A program made the translations under genes and the position numbers. Of a stretch of 64,000 nt of DNA, positions 9,384-18,357 are shown in pieces. This stretch comes from Acidimicrobiaceae bacterium (lineage in GTDB: Bacteria; Actinomycetota; Acidimicrobiia; Acidimicrobiales; Aldehydirespiratoraceae): NCBI GenBank assembly GCA_016845585.1, contig JAERSO010000026.1:114607-178606 (forward strand), in the 5' to 3' direction. How positions within the stretch are numbered: position 1 is the stretch's first letter; every line of letters starts with the position of its first letter. Under the pieces are notes generated by a model. It was not told the origin of the DNA, ran no database searches, and saw nothing but the letters and a program-made list of their open reading frames with translations.

Positions 9384-10625
9384 TCACCAGCTGCAGGGCA
9401 GGTGCTTCACCCCATTGATGAAGTTCGACCGCAACCGATCCGGCTCACCTGATGCATGGATGTCGGGCAGCTGGGTCAGCAGCTCCTTGTAGAGCACATT
9501 GATCTGGCGACGGGCGAGATGAGCTCCGAGACAGAAGTGCGGTCCCGGGCCACCGAAACCGATGTGATCCTTGTTGTCGCGGGTGATGTCGAAGGCATAG
9601 GGATCGACGAAGACGTCGTGGTCGCGATTGCCCGACCCGTAGAACAAGACGACCTTGTCGCCCTCGGTGAACTCCTTGTCGCCGAGTCGGACTCCACCCT
9701 GGGTGACCGTGCGGCGGAAATGGATGACCGGACTCGCGAGCCGGATGATTTCCTCCACGGCACCCGGCATGTGACCATCGAGGTCACCCTGCAGTTTCGC
9801 CTTCTGGCCGGGGTTCTCGGTCAGGTAGGTGAGACCCCAGGAGATCGAGTTGCGAGTGGTCTCGTTGCCGGCCGCGCACAGCAGGACGAAGAAGCTTTGC
9901 AGCTCCGATCGAGTGAGCTTGTCGCCATCGATTTCGGCGTTGACGAGGGCGTGTGTCAGATCGTCGGCGTCGCCGCCGTCGGCGCGGTCGGCGACCTCGT
10001 CCATCAGAGCCGCGAGGGCGGCTCCGGCTTCCAGGAACGCCTCGAGAGGGTTCGCGTCCTCGGGGATGAACTCGGGGTCGCCCTGGCTCAGAATGATGTT
10101 CGTCATGTCGAACACGAACTCGTGCTGGCTCTCGGGGATGCCCATCATGTCGCAGATGATCTTGACGGGCAGCCACGCCGCGCAGGCAGTCACGAAGTCG
10201 CAGCCGGGACCCTGATCTCGGAGACGTTCGACGATGGCTTTCGCCGCTACTTCGACGTCCTCCATGTTGCGCTGAAGCATCCGGGGCGTGAAGCCCGCCG
10301 ACACGAGGCCTCGGAGCCGGGCATGACGTGGATCATCGAGGGCGATCATCGAGCCGAAGAACTCGTTGAACTCGGTCGGAAGGTCGGGAATGTTCACACC
10401 GTTGCCGGATTTGAACAGCTCCGGACGCCGACTCGCCTCGATGATGTCGGCGTGTCGGGTGATCGCGTAGTAGCCGGGGCCGGAAGGAAGGAACTCGGTC
10501 TCGGCCTCGGCGAAGAAGCGGATGGGATCCTCTCGCCGAAGCGTCTCGAACGCGTCGTCACGGACGCTCATCGGGAGGGTCCAGAATCCCTCGATGTCGG
10601 ACAGGTCGATCTCGTCGAGCTTCAT
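9384..10625 (-). CDS. Cytochrome P450
   Basis: 413-aa bacterial class I P450, using external ferredoxin and reductase not seen in the window. I-helix oxygen-activation motif AAGNETTRN, ExxR helix EEIIR, and heme-ligand loop FGGPGPHFCLG with Cys365. The HFRRT stretch and AGNETTR variant resemble the CYP125/CYP142/CYP124 steroid and fatty-acid hydroxylases, but the substrate cannot be fixed. ATG start lies 6 nt after a TAGTCT box. Convergent with the Tat pseudogene. Confidence 0.93.
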   Translation of the reverse strand: MKLDEIDLSDIEGFWTLPMSVRDDAFETLRREDPIRFFAEAETEFLPSGPGYYAITRHADIIEASRRPELFKSGNGVNIPDLPTEFNEFFGSMIALDDPRHARLRGLVSAGFTPRMLQRNMEDVEVAAKAIVERLRDQGPGCDFVTACAAWLPVKIICDMMGIPESQHEFVFDMTNIILSQGDPEFIPEDANPLEAFLEAGAALAALMDEVADRADGGDADDLTHALVNAEIDGDKLTRSELQSFFVLLCAAGNETTRNSISWGLTYLTENPGQKAKLQGDLDGHMPGAVEEIIRLASPVIHFRRTVTQGGVRLGDKEFTEGDKVVLFYGSGNRDHDVFVDPYAFDITRDNKDHIGFGGPGPHFCLGAHLARRQINVLYKELLTQLPDIHASGEPDRLRSNFINGVKHLPCSW

Positions 10626-10631
10626 TCGGTG

Positions 10632-10637
10632 AGACTA
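10632..10637 (-). promoter_or_regulatory. -10 box of a leaderless P450 promoter
   Basis: On the minus strand TAGTCT is followed by 6 nt (CACCGA) and the ATG at 10625. This gives the P450 its own promoter independent of the upstream AlaX gene. Confidence 0.6.
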
Positions 10638-10706
10638 GGGCACATGGTGCGGAGGTCGAAAAGCGTCCGGGCCACCCCGGTGGCAGCGACCGTCGGGAGG
10701 CGTCGG

Positions 10707-11423
10707 TCAGCTGAGACGAATACGAAGGCGCTTGTTGCCCTTGCCCTTCGATTCGGTCTTGACGACCTCGAACCGACCGACCTCGCCGGTGCGGCCGACA
10801 TGGGTGCCACCGTCGGCCTGCTTGTCGAGCCCGACGATGTCCACGACCCGTATCTCGGTGACCGACTCGGGGATCAGGTTGACCTTGGTGCGAATGAGAT
10901 CATCGTCGACAAGCGCGACCTCCCGAGGCAGAAACGACACCTCGATGGGTCGATCGGCGGCGATTTCCGCGTTCACCAGATCGGTGACCCGATCGGCGAA
11001 CCCTTCGGGTAGAGGGTCGAACTCGAAGTCCATGCGGGCCGAGAGCGGCTCCATGTTGCCACCGGTCACCGGCGTGCCCCACTCGTTCCAGATGACGCCA
11101 CACAGGATGTGCAGCACGGTGTGGGTGCGCATCAACTGATGTCGGCGCTCCCAGTCGACGGTACCCGTGACCTCGGTACCAACAGGTGGCGCCTCCCCGT
11201 CGATCGTGTGGAACACGACCGGGCCCCTGCCGGAAACGGCGGTTACCGCCGCGCTTTCGCCATCCCACATGATCGTGCCGGTGTCATGGGGTTGACCACC
11301 ACCGGTCGGATAGAAGCATGTGGCGTCGAGACCGATGGCACCGTCCTCGTTGGTCTCGATGACGGTGGCGGTGAAGTCGCGTTGCTCGGTGTCGCGGAGA
11401 TAGATCCGGTCGGTCTCACTCAT
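10707..11423 (-). CDS. AlaX-type alanyl-tRNA editing protein
   Basis: 238-aa free-standing homologue of the AlaRS editing domain; hydrolyses Ser or Gly mischarged on tRNA-Ala. Shows PTGGGQPHDTG, the zinc motif HTVLH (His101, His105), and the second zinc motif as DGGTH (Asp204, His208) where CGGTH is usual. Ends in the family's KGKGNKRLRI. Start ATG 11423 overlaps the upstream membrane protein by 8 nt (ATGAGTGA); an earlier in-frame start would extend into that gene. Confidence 0.87.
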   Translation of the reverse strand: MSETDRIYLRDTEQRDFTATVIETNEDGAIGLDATCFYPTGGGQPHDTGTIMWDGESAAVTAVSGRGPVVFHTIDGEAPPVGTEVTGTVDWERRHQLMRTHTVLHILCGVIWNEWGTPVTGGNMEPLSARMDFEFDPLPEGFADRVTDLVNAEIAADRPIEVSFLPREVALVDDDLIRTKVNLIPESVTEIRVVDIVGLDKQADGGTHVGRTGEVGRFEVVKTESKGKGNKRLRIRLS

Positions 11424-11952
11424 CGTCGGCCTCCTCCTGAGGATCCTCGGGGTCGTAGTTGATGTCGACGCGGACATTGTTCTTGTCGTCGATGGTGATC
11501 GGGTACGACAGGATCGACTCCCCGGATGACAGGTTGCCCTCGGCGTCCATCGTCACGTCGGTGCAGTCAGCCTCATCGGTGGCGCCGATCAGGTCGAACT
11601 GCTCCGTGGTCGGGTCCCACTGGAAGAAGCAGTCGCGAGGCTCGCCCAGCGGGCGGGCGGCGAAGGCCAGCCAGCCGGTCTCGGGATCGGGGCCCAGGTG
11701 CTGGAGGATGATGTCGCGGCTGCGACCCGCGACATCGGAGTAGAGGATCGGACCGCGATCGTCGATCTCTTCGGATATTCGCCAAATCTGGCCCGCGTCG
11801 AAGTCGGTGTCTCCCAGCTGTACCTCGACATCGCCGCCGGAACCGGCGAGCCAGATCACCCCGACCCCGAGGGCGAGGGCGATCATCACGCCGGTGAAAC
11901 CGACGAGGAGTGCACTTCTGGCGTTCATCTGGGGGCCGCGAGCGACGGGCAT
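11416..11952 (-). CDS. Small membrane-anchored protein of unknown function
   Basis: 178 aa. One N-terminal hydrophobic segment (about 13-35) then an acidic exported domain with two cysteines that could form a disulfide, ending in DPEDPQEEADDE. No family recognised. ATG 11952 is preceded by AGGAAG at a good distance; ATG 11928 is an alternative. Translationally coupled to the AlaX gene and divergent from sucC, sharing an intergenic region of about 80 bp. Confidence 0.7.
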   Translation of the reverse strand: MPVARGPQMNARSALLVGFTGVMIALALGVGVIWLAGSGGDVEVQLGDTDFDAGQIWRISEEIDDRGPILYSDVAGRSRDIILQHLGPDPETGWLAFAARPLGEPRDCFFQWDPTTEQFDLIGATDEADCTDVTMDAEGNLSSGESILSYPITIDDKNNVRVDINYDPEDPQEEADDE

Positions 11953-11998
11953 CTCAACTTCCTGGTGCCGGATGGCGGTGGGGGAATTGGGTGGTGCC

Positions 11999-12004
11999 TA
12001 GTAT
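11999..12004 (+). promoter_or_regulatory. Probable -10 box of the sucCD promoter
   Basis: TAGTAT lies 32 nt before the GTG start of sucC, leaving a short leader that contains GGGAGG (12022-12027) as ribosome-binding site. No clear -35 seen. Confidence 0.4.
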
Positions 12005-12036
12005 TCCAACGTCAACGGACCGGGAGGCAGAAACCG

Positions 12037-13182
12037 GTGGATCTCTTCGAACATCAGGGCAAGGAGTTCTTTGCCCAATACGGCATGCCGGTGAGCCCGG
12101 GCGAGGCGACCTTCACGGTCGACGAAGCGGTTGCGGCCGCGGAACGGCTGGGAACACCGGTCATGGTGAAGGCCCAGGTGCACGCGGGCGGACGTGGAAA
12201 GGCCGGTGGCGTCAAGTTCGCTCCCGACATCGATGCCGTCCGCGAGCACGCCTCCAACATCTTCGGCCTCGACATCAAGGGCCACATCGTCAAGCGCATC
12301 TGGATCGAGAAGGCGTCCGACATCGCGGAGGAGTACTACGCGAGCTTCACGCTCGACCGCTCCGCCAAGAAGCATCTCGGCATGCTCTCCAAGGAGGGTG
12401 GTGTCGAGATCGAGACCGTCGCCGAAGAGAACCCCGACGCCATCGCCAAGATCTGGGTCGATCCCGTCGACGGTCTCAGCGAAGCCGCGTGTCGCGAGTG
12501 GGTGGCGGCCGCCAACCTGCCCGATGCCGCCACCGAGGGATGTGTCGACATCCTCCAGAAGCTCTACACCGCCTACACCGAGGGCGACGCCGACCTGGTC
12601 GAGATCAATCCGCTGATCCTCACCCCCGAAGGCGTCGTGCACGTCCTCGACGCCAAGGTCACCCTCGACGGCAACAGTGAGTTCCGGCATCCCGACTACG
12701 CCCAGTACGACGCCACGCAGCCTCGCGACGAGCGTGAGCAAGCCGCCCACTCGAAGGGCTTGCAGTACGTCGGCCTCGAAGGTTCGGTCGGCGTGATCGC
12801 CAATGGTGCAGGCCTCGCCATGAGCACGGTCGATGTCGTCAACCAGGTGGGCGGCTCGCCCGCCAACTTCCTCGACATCGGTGGAGGCGCCAACGCCGAT
12901 GTGATGGCCGGGGCACTCGAGGTCATCAACAACGACCCGGCAGTGAAGTCGATCTTCATCAACATCTTCGGTGGCATCACTCGAGGTGAGGAAGTCGCCA
13001 ACGGCATTCTCGAGGCCATGCGGAGAGTCGAGATCGACTCCCCGATCGTGATCCGCCTCGACGGCACCAACGCCGACGAGGGGCGCGCCATTCTGGTTCC
13101 CAACCTCAACGACAAGCTGATGATGGAAGAAACGATGTTGGACGCCGCTCGAAAAGCCGTCGAACTGGCGGAGGGAGCCTGA
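12037..13182 (+). CDS. sucC: Succinyl-CoA synthetase beta subunit
   Basis: TCA-cycle subunit with the ATP-grasp nucleotide-binding fold. 381 aa from GTG 12037, which has GGGAGG 9 nt upstream. Begins with the family's DLFEHQGKEFF; KAQVHAGGRGKAGGV is the ATP-grasp glycine loop, EINPLILTP a metal-binding segment, and IFGGITRGEEVANGI the alpha-contacting C-terminal helix. sucD begins 1 nt after its stop codon. Confidence 0.96.
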   Translation: MDLFEHQGKEFFAQYGMPVSPGEATFTVDEAVAAAERLGTPVMVKAQVHAGGRGKAGGVKFAPDIDAVREHASNIFGLDIKGHIVKRIWIEKASDIAEEYYASFTLDRSAKKHLGMLSKEGGVEIETVAEENPDAIAKIWVDPVDGLSEAACREWVAAANLPDAATEGCVDILQKLYTAYTEGDADLVEINPLILTPEGVVHVLDAKVTLDGNSEFRHPDYAQYDATQPRDEREQAAHSKGLQYVGLEGSVGVIANGAGLAMSTVDVVNQVGGSPANFLDIGGGANADVMAGALEVINNDPAVKSIFINIFGGITRGEEVANGILEAMRRVEIDSPIVIRLDGTNADEGRAILVPNLNDKLMMEETMLDAARKAVELAEGA

Positions 13183-13183
13183 C

Positions 13184-14068
13184 ATGTCGATCTTCGTGGA
13201 CGAGAACACCAAGGTCATCTACCAGGGCCTCACCGGCTCCCAGGGCAGCTACTACGGCTGCCTCAATGCGGAGTACGGCACCCAGGTCGTCGCCGGTACC
13301 CATCCGAAGAAGGCGGGTTCGGACGTGGACGGCGTGCCGATCTACGCGAACGTCGGCGAGGCCGTCGCGGCCACGGGCGCCACGGCGAGCTGCATCTTCA
13401 TTCCCGCTGCCGGGGTGCGAGGTGCGGTCATGGAGGCCGCCGAGGGTGGCGTCGAGTTCATCGTCGCCATCACCGAGGGCGTCCCGGCCCACGACGAGGC
13501 GTACTTCTACAACGATCTGAAGCGCAACTTCCCCAACGTGCGGCTGCTCGGGCCCAACTGTCCCGGCATCATCAGCCCCGGCAAGTGCAACATCGGCATC
13601 ACCGCCGGCCACATCGCCAAGGCCGGCGGACCCGTCGGCATCGTGAGCCGGTCCGGCACGCTCACCTACCAGGCGTTGTACGAGCTGAAGCAGAAGGACA
13701 TCGGCGTCACCACGTGCGTCGGTATCGGTGGCGACCCCGTCCCGGGCACCTCCTTCATCGACTGTCTGGAGGCGTTCGAAGCCGATCCCGAGACCAAGGC
13801 CGTCATGATGATCGGTGAGATCGGTGGCTCGGCCGAGGAAGAGGCTGCCGAGTACATCAAGAACCACATGAGCAAGCCGGTGTCGAGCTACATCGCCGGC
13901 GTCACCGCCCCTCCCGGGAAGAAGATGGGCCACGCGGGCGCCATCGTGTCCGGCGGCAAGGGAACCGCGGCGGCGAAGATGGAGGCCCTGGAGGACGCCG
14001 GTGTGCGTGTCGGTCACAATCCGACCGAAGCCGGCGAACTCATGGCCGAGATCGTCGCCACCCTCTAG
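13184..14068 (+). CDS. sucD: Succinyl-CoA synthetase alpha subunit
   Basis: 294-aa CoA-binding subunit that forms the phosphohistidine intermediate. N-terminal Rossmann segment (YQGLTGSQGSYYG), central GPNCPGIISPG, and active-site His in KMGHAGAIVSGGKGTA. Start ATG 13184 is 1 nt beyond the sucC stop with GGAG just upstream. Followed by a strong hairpin terminator. Confidence 0.96.
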   Translation: MSIFVDENTKVIYQGLTGSQGSYYGCLNAEYGTQVVAGTHPKKAGSDVDGVPIYANVGEAVAATGATASCIFIPAAGVRGAVMEAAEGGVEFIVAITEGVPAHDEAYFYNDLKRNFPNVRLLGPNCPGIISPGKCNIGITAGHIAKAGGPVGIVSRSGTLTYQALYELKQKDIGVTTCVGIGGDPVPGTSFIDCLEAFEADPETKAVMMIGEIGGSAEEEAAEYIKNHMSKPVSSYIAGVTAPPGKKMGHAGAIVSGGKGTAAAKMEALEDAGVRVGHNPTEAGELMAEIVATL

Positions 14069-14086
14069 CCCCACCCCACGGTTCTG

Positions 14087-14125
14087 GCTGCCGCTGGCCT
14101 ACCCGTGAGGTAGGCCAGCGGCAGC
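14087..14125 (+). terminator. Hairpin terminator after sucCD
   Basis: Perfect 17-bp inverted repeat (arms 14087-14103 and 14109-14125) with a 5-nt loop, followed by AGTTT. Placed 19 nt after the sucD stop, it ends the sucCD transcript. Confidence 0.85.
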
Positions 14126-14180
14126 AGTTTCGGGGTGGGGGTGCCACCCGTGGGGGGCGGATGGGTGCGAACCTGACGGG

Positions 14181-15278
14181 ATGCGTGTTCGCCGCGGGGT
14201 CCGTTGGGTCGGGATCGCCTTCCTCTTTGTGATGTCGGCCGCGGCGTGCGGCACGTCGTCGGTCGCGTTGAGCGATGACGACGACGCTCCTGCGTCGAGC
14301 ACCACCAGCTCGACGACGACATCCACCACGGTGACCCCGTCGTCCACGACCTCGACGACCACCTCGTCCACCACCTCGACGACGACCACCACGACCACCG
14401 CACCGGCCACGGTCGATGGTGACCTGCTCCGCGACGAAGAAGGGGTGCCTCTCAACGGTCAGACCGATGGCGTCCTCATCACTCCGACGGGCTGGATCGC
14501 GCCGATCGTCGACACCTCGGCTGATGGCTGGACCGTCTGGACCCCGTGTGGTCGAACCGCCGACCTCACCGGAGGTCGGGTGGTCGAGTACGCCGACTTC
14601 GTGATCGATCCAGGCCACGGCGGCAACGAGACCGGCGCCGTGGGTCCCGGAGGTTTGCGGGAGGCCGACCTCAATCTCGAGGTGGCGCTGAAGCTCCGCG
14701 ACACGCTCGTCGGTGCCGGCTACTCGGTGATCATGACCCGCCAGACCGATGTGCGGGTCCCCATCGTCACCCGTGGCGAGATCGCGCAGGCACTCGACCC
14801 GATCGCGTTCATCTCCGTTCACTTCAATGCGGGCACGGACGCTTGGAGCGACGAACCCGGCACCGAGATGTTCCACCAGATCGAGTCGGCGGAGTCGAAG
14901 CGGCTGGCCGGGCTGCTGTACGAGGAGGTGTTCGGCTACCTGGAGGACTTCGACATCACCTGGGTCAGCCTCAGTGACGCCGGTGCCATGAGTCGTCCCA
15001 ATCGTGAGGGTGGCGACTACTACGGGGTGCTGCGTCGGCCGGGTCCGGTCACGTCGGTACTGGCCGAATACGGCTACATCAGCAACCAGGCAGAGGAGGA
15101 ACTCTACTCCGACCCGGCGGTCCAACAGCAGCTCGCCGACGCCACCCTGCGGGCCGTCAGGCGCCTGCTCACCACCAGTGACCCGGGCAGCGGGTTCACC
15201 ACCGACCCGATCTTTCGGGGCTACGGCCCGTCGGGTGCGGGCCGGACCGACAACTGCGTCGATCCGAAGCTCCAGTGA
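14181..15278 (+). CDS. N-acetylmuramoyl-L-alanine amidase (Amidase_3) lipoprotein
   Basis: 365 aa. Signal peptide with lipobox SAAAC, then a Ser/Thr-rich linker (about residues 38-76), then an Amidase_3 domain that cleaves the amide bond between MurNAc and the stem peptide. Zinc and catalytic residues present: DPGHGG (His146), the Glu of GLREADLN, and SVHFNAG. A module before the catalytic domain (DGWTVWTPCG) is shared with the downstream paralogue. GTGA overlap with the next gene. Confidence 0.9.
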   Translation: MRVRRGVRWVGIAFLFVMSAAACGTSSVALSDDDDAPASSTTSSTTTSTTVTPSSTTSTTTSSTTSTTTTTTTAPATVDGDLLRDEEGVPLNGQTDGVLITPTGWIAPIVDTSADGWTVWTPCGRTADLTGGRVVEYADFVIDPGHGGNETGAVGPGGLREADLNLEVALKLRDTLVGAGYSVIMTRQTDVRVPIVTRGEIAQALDPIAFISVHFNAGTDAWSDEPGTEMFHQIESAESKRLAGLLYEEVFGYLEDFDITWVSLSDAGAMSRPNREGGDYYGVLRRPGPVTSVLAEYGYISNQAEEELYSDPAVQQQLADATLRAVRRLLTTSDPGSGFTTDPIFRGYGPSGAGRTDNCVDPKLQ

Positions 15279-16270
15279 GCGCGAAGACCTGGCGGTCCCG
15301 CCTGTCGGTGGGGGTTCTGCTGGTTGCGTTGGCGGGTTCGGCATGTGGCACCGGCGGCGTCATGCTCGACGACGACACGGCCGACCAGGCTGGCGGATTG
15401 AACGATGTCGACACGGCCGCGACGGCGACCGGGGAGGCGCAAGCCACCGTGCCGACGACCCTCCCTCTCGCCGACCGGCTGCCGTCCCCTCGTGCCGGCC
15501 TCGGCGTTCTCGAACTCGACGGCTATGCCGTGCCGATCCTGCAGCGGACGGTCGACGGCTGGCTGATCCTGAGTCCGTGCGGCAACGAGGTCGATGTGGC
15601 CGAGGGGGTGGAGCGGACCGGAGCTCACGTCGTGCTCGACCCCGATCCGGCTGCCGTCCCGATCGCCCGGGCGATCGAACGCCGTCTCGCCCCGTCGGGG
15701 GTCAGCACCGTCCTCAGTCGGTGGACGAATGTCTCGATCGACGCCACGACCCGTGCTGCGCTCGCCGAGCCCAGCGGCGCCCACGTGTTCGTGACGCTCC
15801 GAATGGTTCTCGGCGACACCTCGCGGATCGGGGCAGCGGAGGTCGGCGTCGTCCATCAGGTCGACAGCGAGGAGAGTCGCCGACTCGGGGGCTTGATGTA
15901 CGCCAATCTCACCCACGCGATGGACGGACTCTCGGACTCGTGGCCGGGCCTCGATGAACCCGGGGTCCGTCCGCTGCTCAATCAGCGCGGGTCGGACTTC
16001 TTCGTGGTGCTTCGCGAGACCGGTGACACCCCGGCGGTCGTCGTCGACATCCCCGGGCTCGGTGTGCCGGCCTTGATCGAGTTGTTGTCGACGTCCGACG
16101 GTCAGGCGGCGATGGCGATGGCGGTTGCGACCGCGGTCGAGCAGTTCCTCGGCACGGCTGCGTCCGGCAGCGGGTATGTCGACCCGATCGAGTTGGTGCG
16201 AGACGCGCCAACGGGCGGCTCGAGCACCGAGTGCGATGACCCGCTGCTCCCGCCGCCCGTCGACGAGTAG
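15275..16270 (+). CDS. Amidase-like lipoprotein without catalytic residues
   Basis: 331 aa, collinear paralogue of the preceding amidase: lipobox LAGSAC, a shorter linker, the shared DGWLILSPCG module, then the same fold landmarks (VVHQVDSEESRRLGG matches FHQIESAESKRLAG; ASGSGYVDPI matches DPGSGFTTDPI). The zinc and catalytic positions are lost: DPGHGG is DPDPAA (122-127), the Glu segment is absent, and SVHFNA is VTLRMV. Inference: a non-enzymatic cell-wall binding protein or regulator of the neighbouring amidase. GTG start coupled to the upstream stop. Confidence 0.85.
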   Translation: MSAKTWRSRLSVGVLLVALAGSACGTGGVMLDDDTADQAGGLNDVDTAATATGEAQATVPTTLPLADRLPSPRAGLGVLELDGYAVPILQRTVDGWLILSPCGNEVDVAEGVERTGAHVVLDPDPAAVPIARAIERRLAPSGVSTVLSRWTNVSIDATTRAALAEPSGAHVFVTLRMVLGDTSRIGAAEVGVVHQVDSEESRRLGGLMYANLTHAMDGLSDSWPGLDEPGVRPLLNQRGSDFFVVLRETGDTPAVVVDIPGLGVPALIELLSTSDGQAAMAMAVATAVEQFLGTAASGSGYVDPIELVRDAPTGGSSTECDDPLLPPPVDE

Positions 16271-16279
16271 CTCAGCAGC

Positions 16280-16714
16280 TCAGAACTGCGTGGGGGGTGC
16301 GTCGGCGTTGCCGCCGGCACCCTGCATGTCCATGAAAGCGCCGGCCACCATGACACCCGAGGCGATGAGGCCGAGGATGAGGCCGATGCCGACGTCACCG
16401 CGGAACAGGAACCCGACGGTGGTCAGCAGAGCGAAGCTGCTGAGGATGAAGTGCACCTGGTCGTGGTTGAAGCCGAGCATGCGGTCCGGCAGCGAGACGT
16501 TGCCGAAGTTGCTGGCAGCCACGCCGCCACCGATGATCACACCGATCGCGGCGCAGAAGATGCCGAGGAAGCCGAAGCCGTCGACATCCCACGCGTTGAT
16601 ACCGACCGAGAAAGAGCCAGAACCGAAGCTGGCCCAATCCAAGAAGGTCGAGATGAAGAGCACCGCCCCTCCGGCGATGAGCATGATCGTGCTCGGTTTC
16701 ACATTGTTGTCCAT
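16280..16714 (-). CDS. Small polytopic membrane protein of unknown function
   Basis: 144 aa with about four hydrophobic segments (near residues 8-25, 38-60, 78-97, 103-122) and a short Gly/Ala/Pro-rich tail. ATG 16714 preceded by GGAGG with 4 nt spacing. No family recognised. Convergent with the amidase-like gene (9 nt apart) and divergent from purH. Confidence 0.75.
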   Translation of the reverse strand: MDNNVKPSTIMLIAGGAVLFISTFLDWASFGSGSFSVGINAWDVDGFGFLGIFCAAIGVIIGGGVAASNFGNVSLPDRMLGFNHDQVHFILSSFALLTTVGFLFRGDVGIGLILGLIASGVMVAGAFMDMQGAGGNADAPPTQF

Positions 16715-16785
16715 GTTGTCCTCCGCGACATTTGCGTCGGCGCCACCGTAGACGACCCACCTCCTCGCTCGCATGGACACACTGC

Positions 16786-16791
16786 TAGGTT
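16786..16791 (+). promoter_or_regulatory. -10 box of a leaderless purH promoter
   Basis: TAGGTT ends 6 nt before the GTG start of purH at 16798; no ribosome-binding site lies between. Confidence 0.6.
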
Positions 16792-16797
16792 CGGATC

Positions 16798-18336
16798 GTG
16801 TCAGCTGCAAGTACCACCCGCCGTGCCCTCCTGTCCGTCTACGACAAGACCGGGGTGGTGGAATTCGCACAGGGGCTCCATGACCTCGGCTGGGAGCTCA
16901 TCTCGTCGGGAGGCACCGCCCAGGCGATCAGTGGCGCCGGGATTCCCGTGGTCGACGTCGCCGACTACACGGGGTCGCCGATCATGCTCAGCCACCGGGT
17001 GGTGACGCTGCATCCCCGGATCCACGGCGGCATCCTGGCGAACCGCGACGACCCTGAGCACCACGCCGATCTCGAGGCCAACGACATCGACCCCATCGAC
17101 CTCGTCGTCGGCAACCTCTACCCGTTCCGCAGCGAGCCCGGCATCGAAATGATCGACATCGGCGGGCCGACCATGGTCCGCGGCGCGGCCAAGAACCATG
17201 CGCACGTCGGTATCGCCGTGGACCCTGCCGACTACGAGGGGATCCTCGAGGAACTGCGCCTGAACGGCTGGTTGAGCGATGCGACGCGACGGCGGCTCGC
17301 CCGAGCGGCGTTCGCCCACACGGCGGCCTATGACGCGGCGATCGTCGAGTGGCTCGATGCCACCGACGACACGCCGACGGCTCTCCCTCCCACCGTGCAC
17401 CTCGCCCTCGAACGTGCCGATGTGTTGCGGTACGGCGAGAACCCGCATCAGGCCGGGGCCCGGTATCGCCGTGTTGGCGAATCCAGCATGTGGGACACGG
17501 TCGAGCAGCACAGCGGGGTGGCGCTCAGCTACCTCAACCTCTTCGACGCCGACGCTGCGTGGCGCCTGGCCCACGATCTCGGCACCGAGCCCGCGGTCGC
17601 CATCATCAAACACGCCAACCCGTGTGGGGTCGCAGTGGCCGACACCCTGGCGGCGGCGTACCAGCAGGCCTTCGAATGCGACTCCCGGAGTGCCTTCGGC
17701 GGGATCGTGGCGACCAACCAGATCATCGACCTCGCCACCGTCGAGGCAATGGAGGCAGCGGCGCAGGCCGATGTCGTGATCGCGCCCGGCTATGCCGACG
17801 GCGTGGCGGAACGGTTGATCGCCAAGCGGAAGAACACGAGGCTGCTCACCGCCACCGCACCGGGCGCGTTGGCGAGCGAGTCGATCGAACTGCGCCAGAT
17901 CCAGGGCGGTTTCCTGATCCAGCAGGCCCACCACTTCCGCTCGACCGTCGCCGAGTGGGAGGTCGTCACGGAGCGGAAGCCGACCGCGGCGGAGTTGGCC
18001 GACGCTGCGTTCGCCTGGCGGGTCTGCGGTCACGTGAACTCCAACGCCATCGTGCTCGCCAAGGACGGGGTGGCCTGGGGGATCGGGGCCGGTCAGCAGA
18101 ACCGGGTCGAGTCAGGGGAGATCGCCGCGGCGAAGGCCGCGGGACGGGCCACCGGAGGGGCCTGCGCCAGCGATGCCTTCTACCCGTTCCCGGACGGCAT
18201 CCATGCCGCGGCCGACGCCGGCGCAGCGATCATCGTGCAGCCCGGAGGGTCGGTCGGTGACAACGAGACGATCGCGGCGGCCGATGAGCGAGGCCTTGCG
18301 ATGGTGTTCACCGGTGAGCGTCACTTTCTCCACTAG
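16798..18336 (+). CDS. purH: Bifunctional AICAR transformylase / IMP cyclohydrolase
   Basis: Last two steps of de novo IMP synthesis. 512 aa as usual. N-terminal cyclohydrolase domain (LLSVYDKTGVVEFA, ISSGGTA, GGRVVTLHPRIHGGIL-type loop) and C-terminal transformylase with the formyl-transfer motif IIKHANPCGVAV and SDAFYPFPDGI. GTG start sits 6 nt behind a TAGGTT box. Confidence 0.96.
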   Translation: MSAASTTRRALLSVYDKTGVVEFAQGLHDLGWELISSGGTAQAISGAGIPVVDVADYTGSPIMLSHRVVTLHPRIHGGILANRDDPEHHADLEANDIDPIDLVVGNLYPFRSEPGIEMIDIGGPTMVRGAAKNHAHVGIAVDPADYEGILEELRLNGWLSDATRRRLARAAFAHTAAYDAAIVEWLDATDDTPTALPPTVHLALERADVLRYGENPHQAGARYRRVGESSMWDTVEQHSGVALSYLNLFDADAAWRLAHDLGTEPAVAIIKHANPCGVAVADTLAAAYQQAFECDSRSAFGGIVATNQIIDLATVEAMEAAAQADVVIAPGYADGVAERLIAKRKNTRLLTATAPGALASESIELRQIQGGFLIQQAHHFRSTVAEWEVVTERKPTAAELADAAFAWRVCGHVNSNAIVLAKDGVAWGIGAGQQNRVESGEIAAAKAAGRATGGACASDAFYPFPDGIHAAADAGAAIIVQPGGSVGDNETIAAADERGLAMVFTGERHFLH

Positions 18337-18357
18337 TCGCGAGTCAGAAGAGCGATC

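Noticed and set aside
9456..11012. Long plus-strand open frame opposite the P450 and AlaX genes
   Set aside because: Antisense frame produced by high-GC codon bias; the minus-strand P450 and AlaX motifs are unmistakable.
14290..14410. Repetitive acg/acc/tcg tract looking like a tandem repeat or CRISPR-like array
   Set aside because: It encodes the Ser/Thr-rich linker of the amidase lipoprotein and has no regular repeat-spacer spacing.
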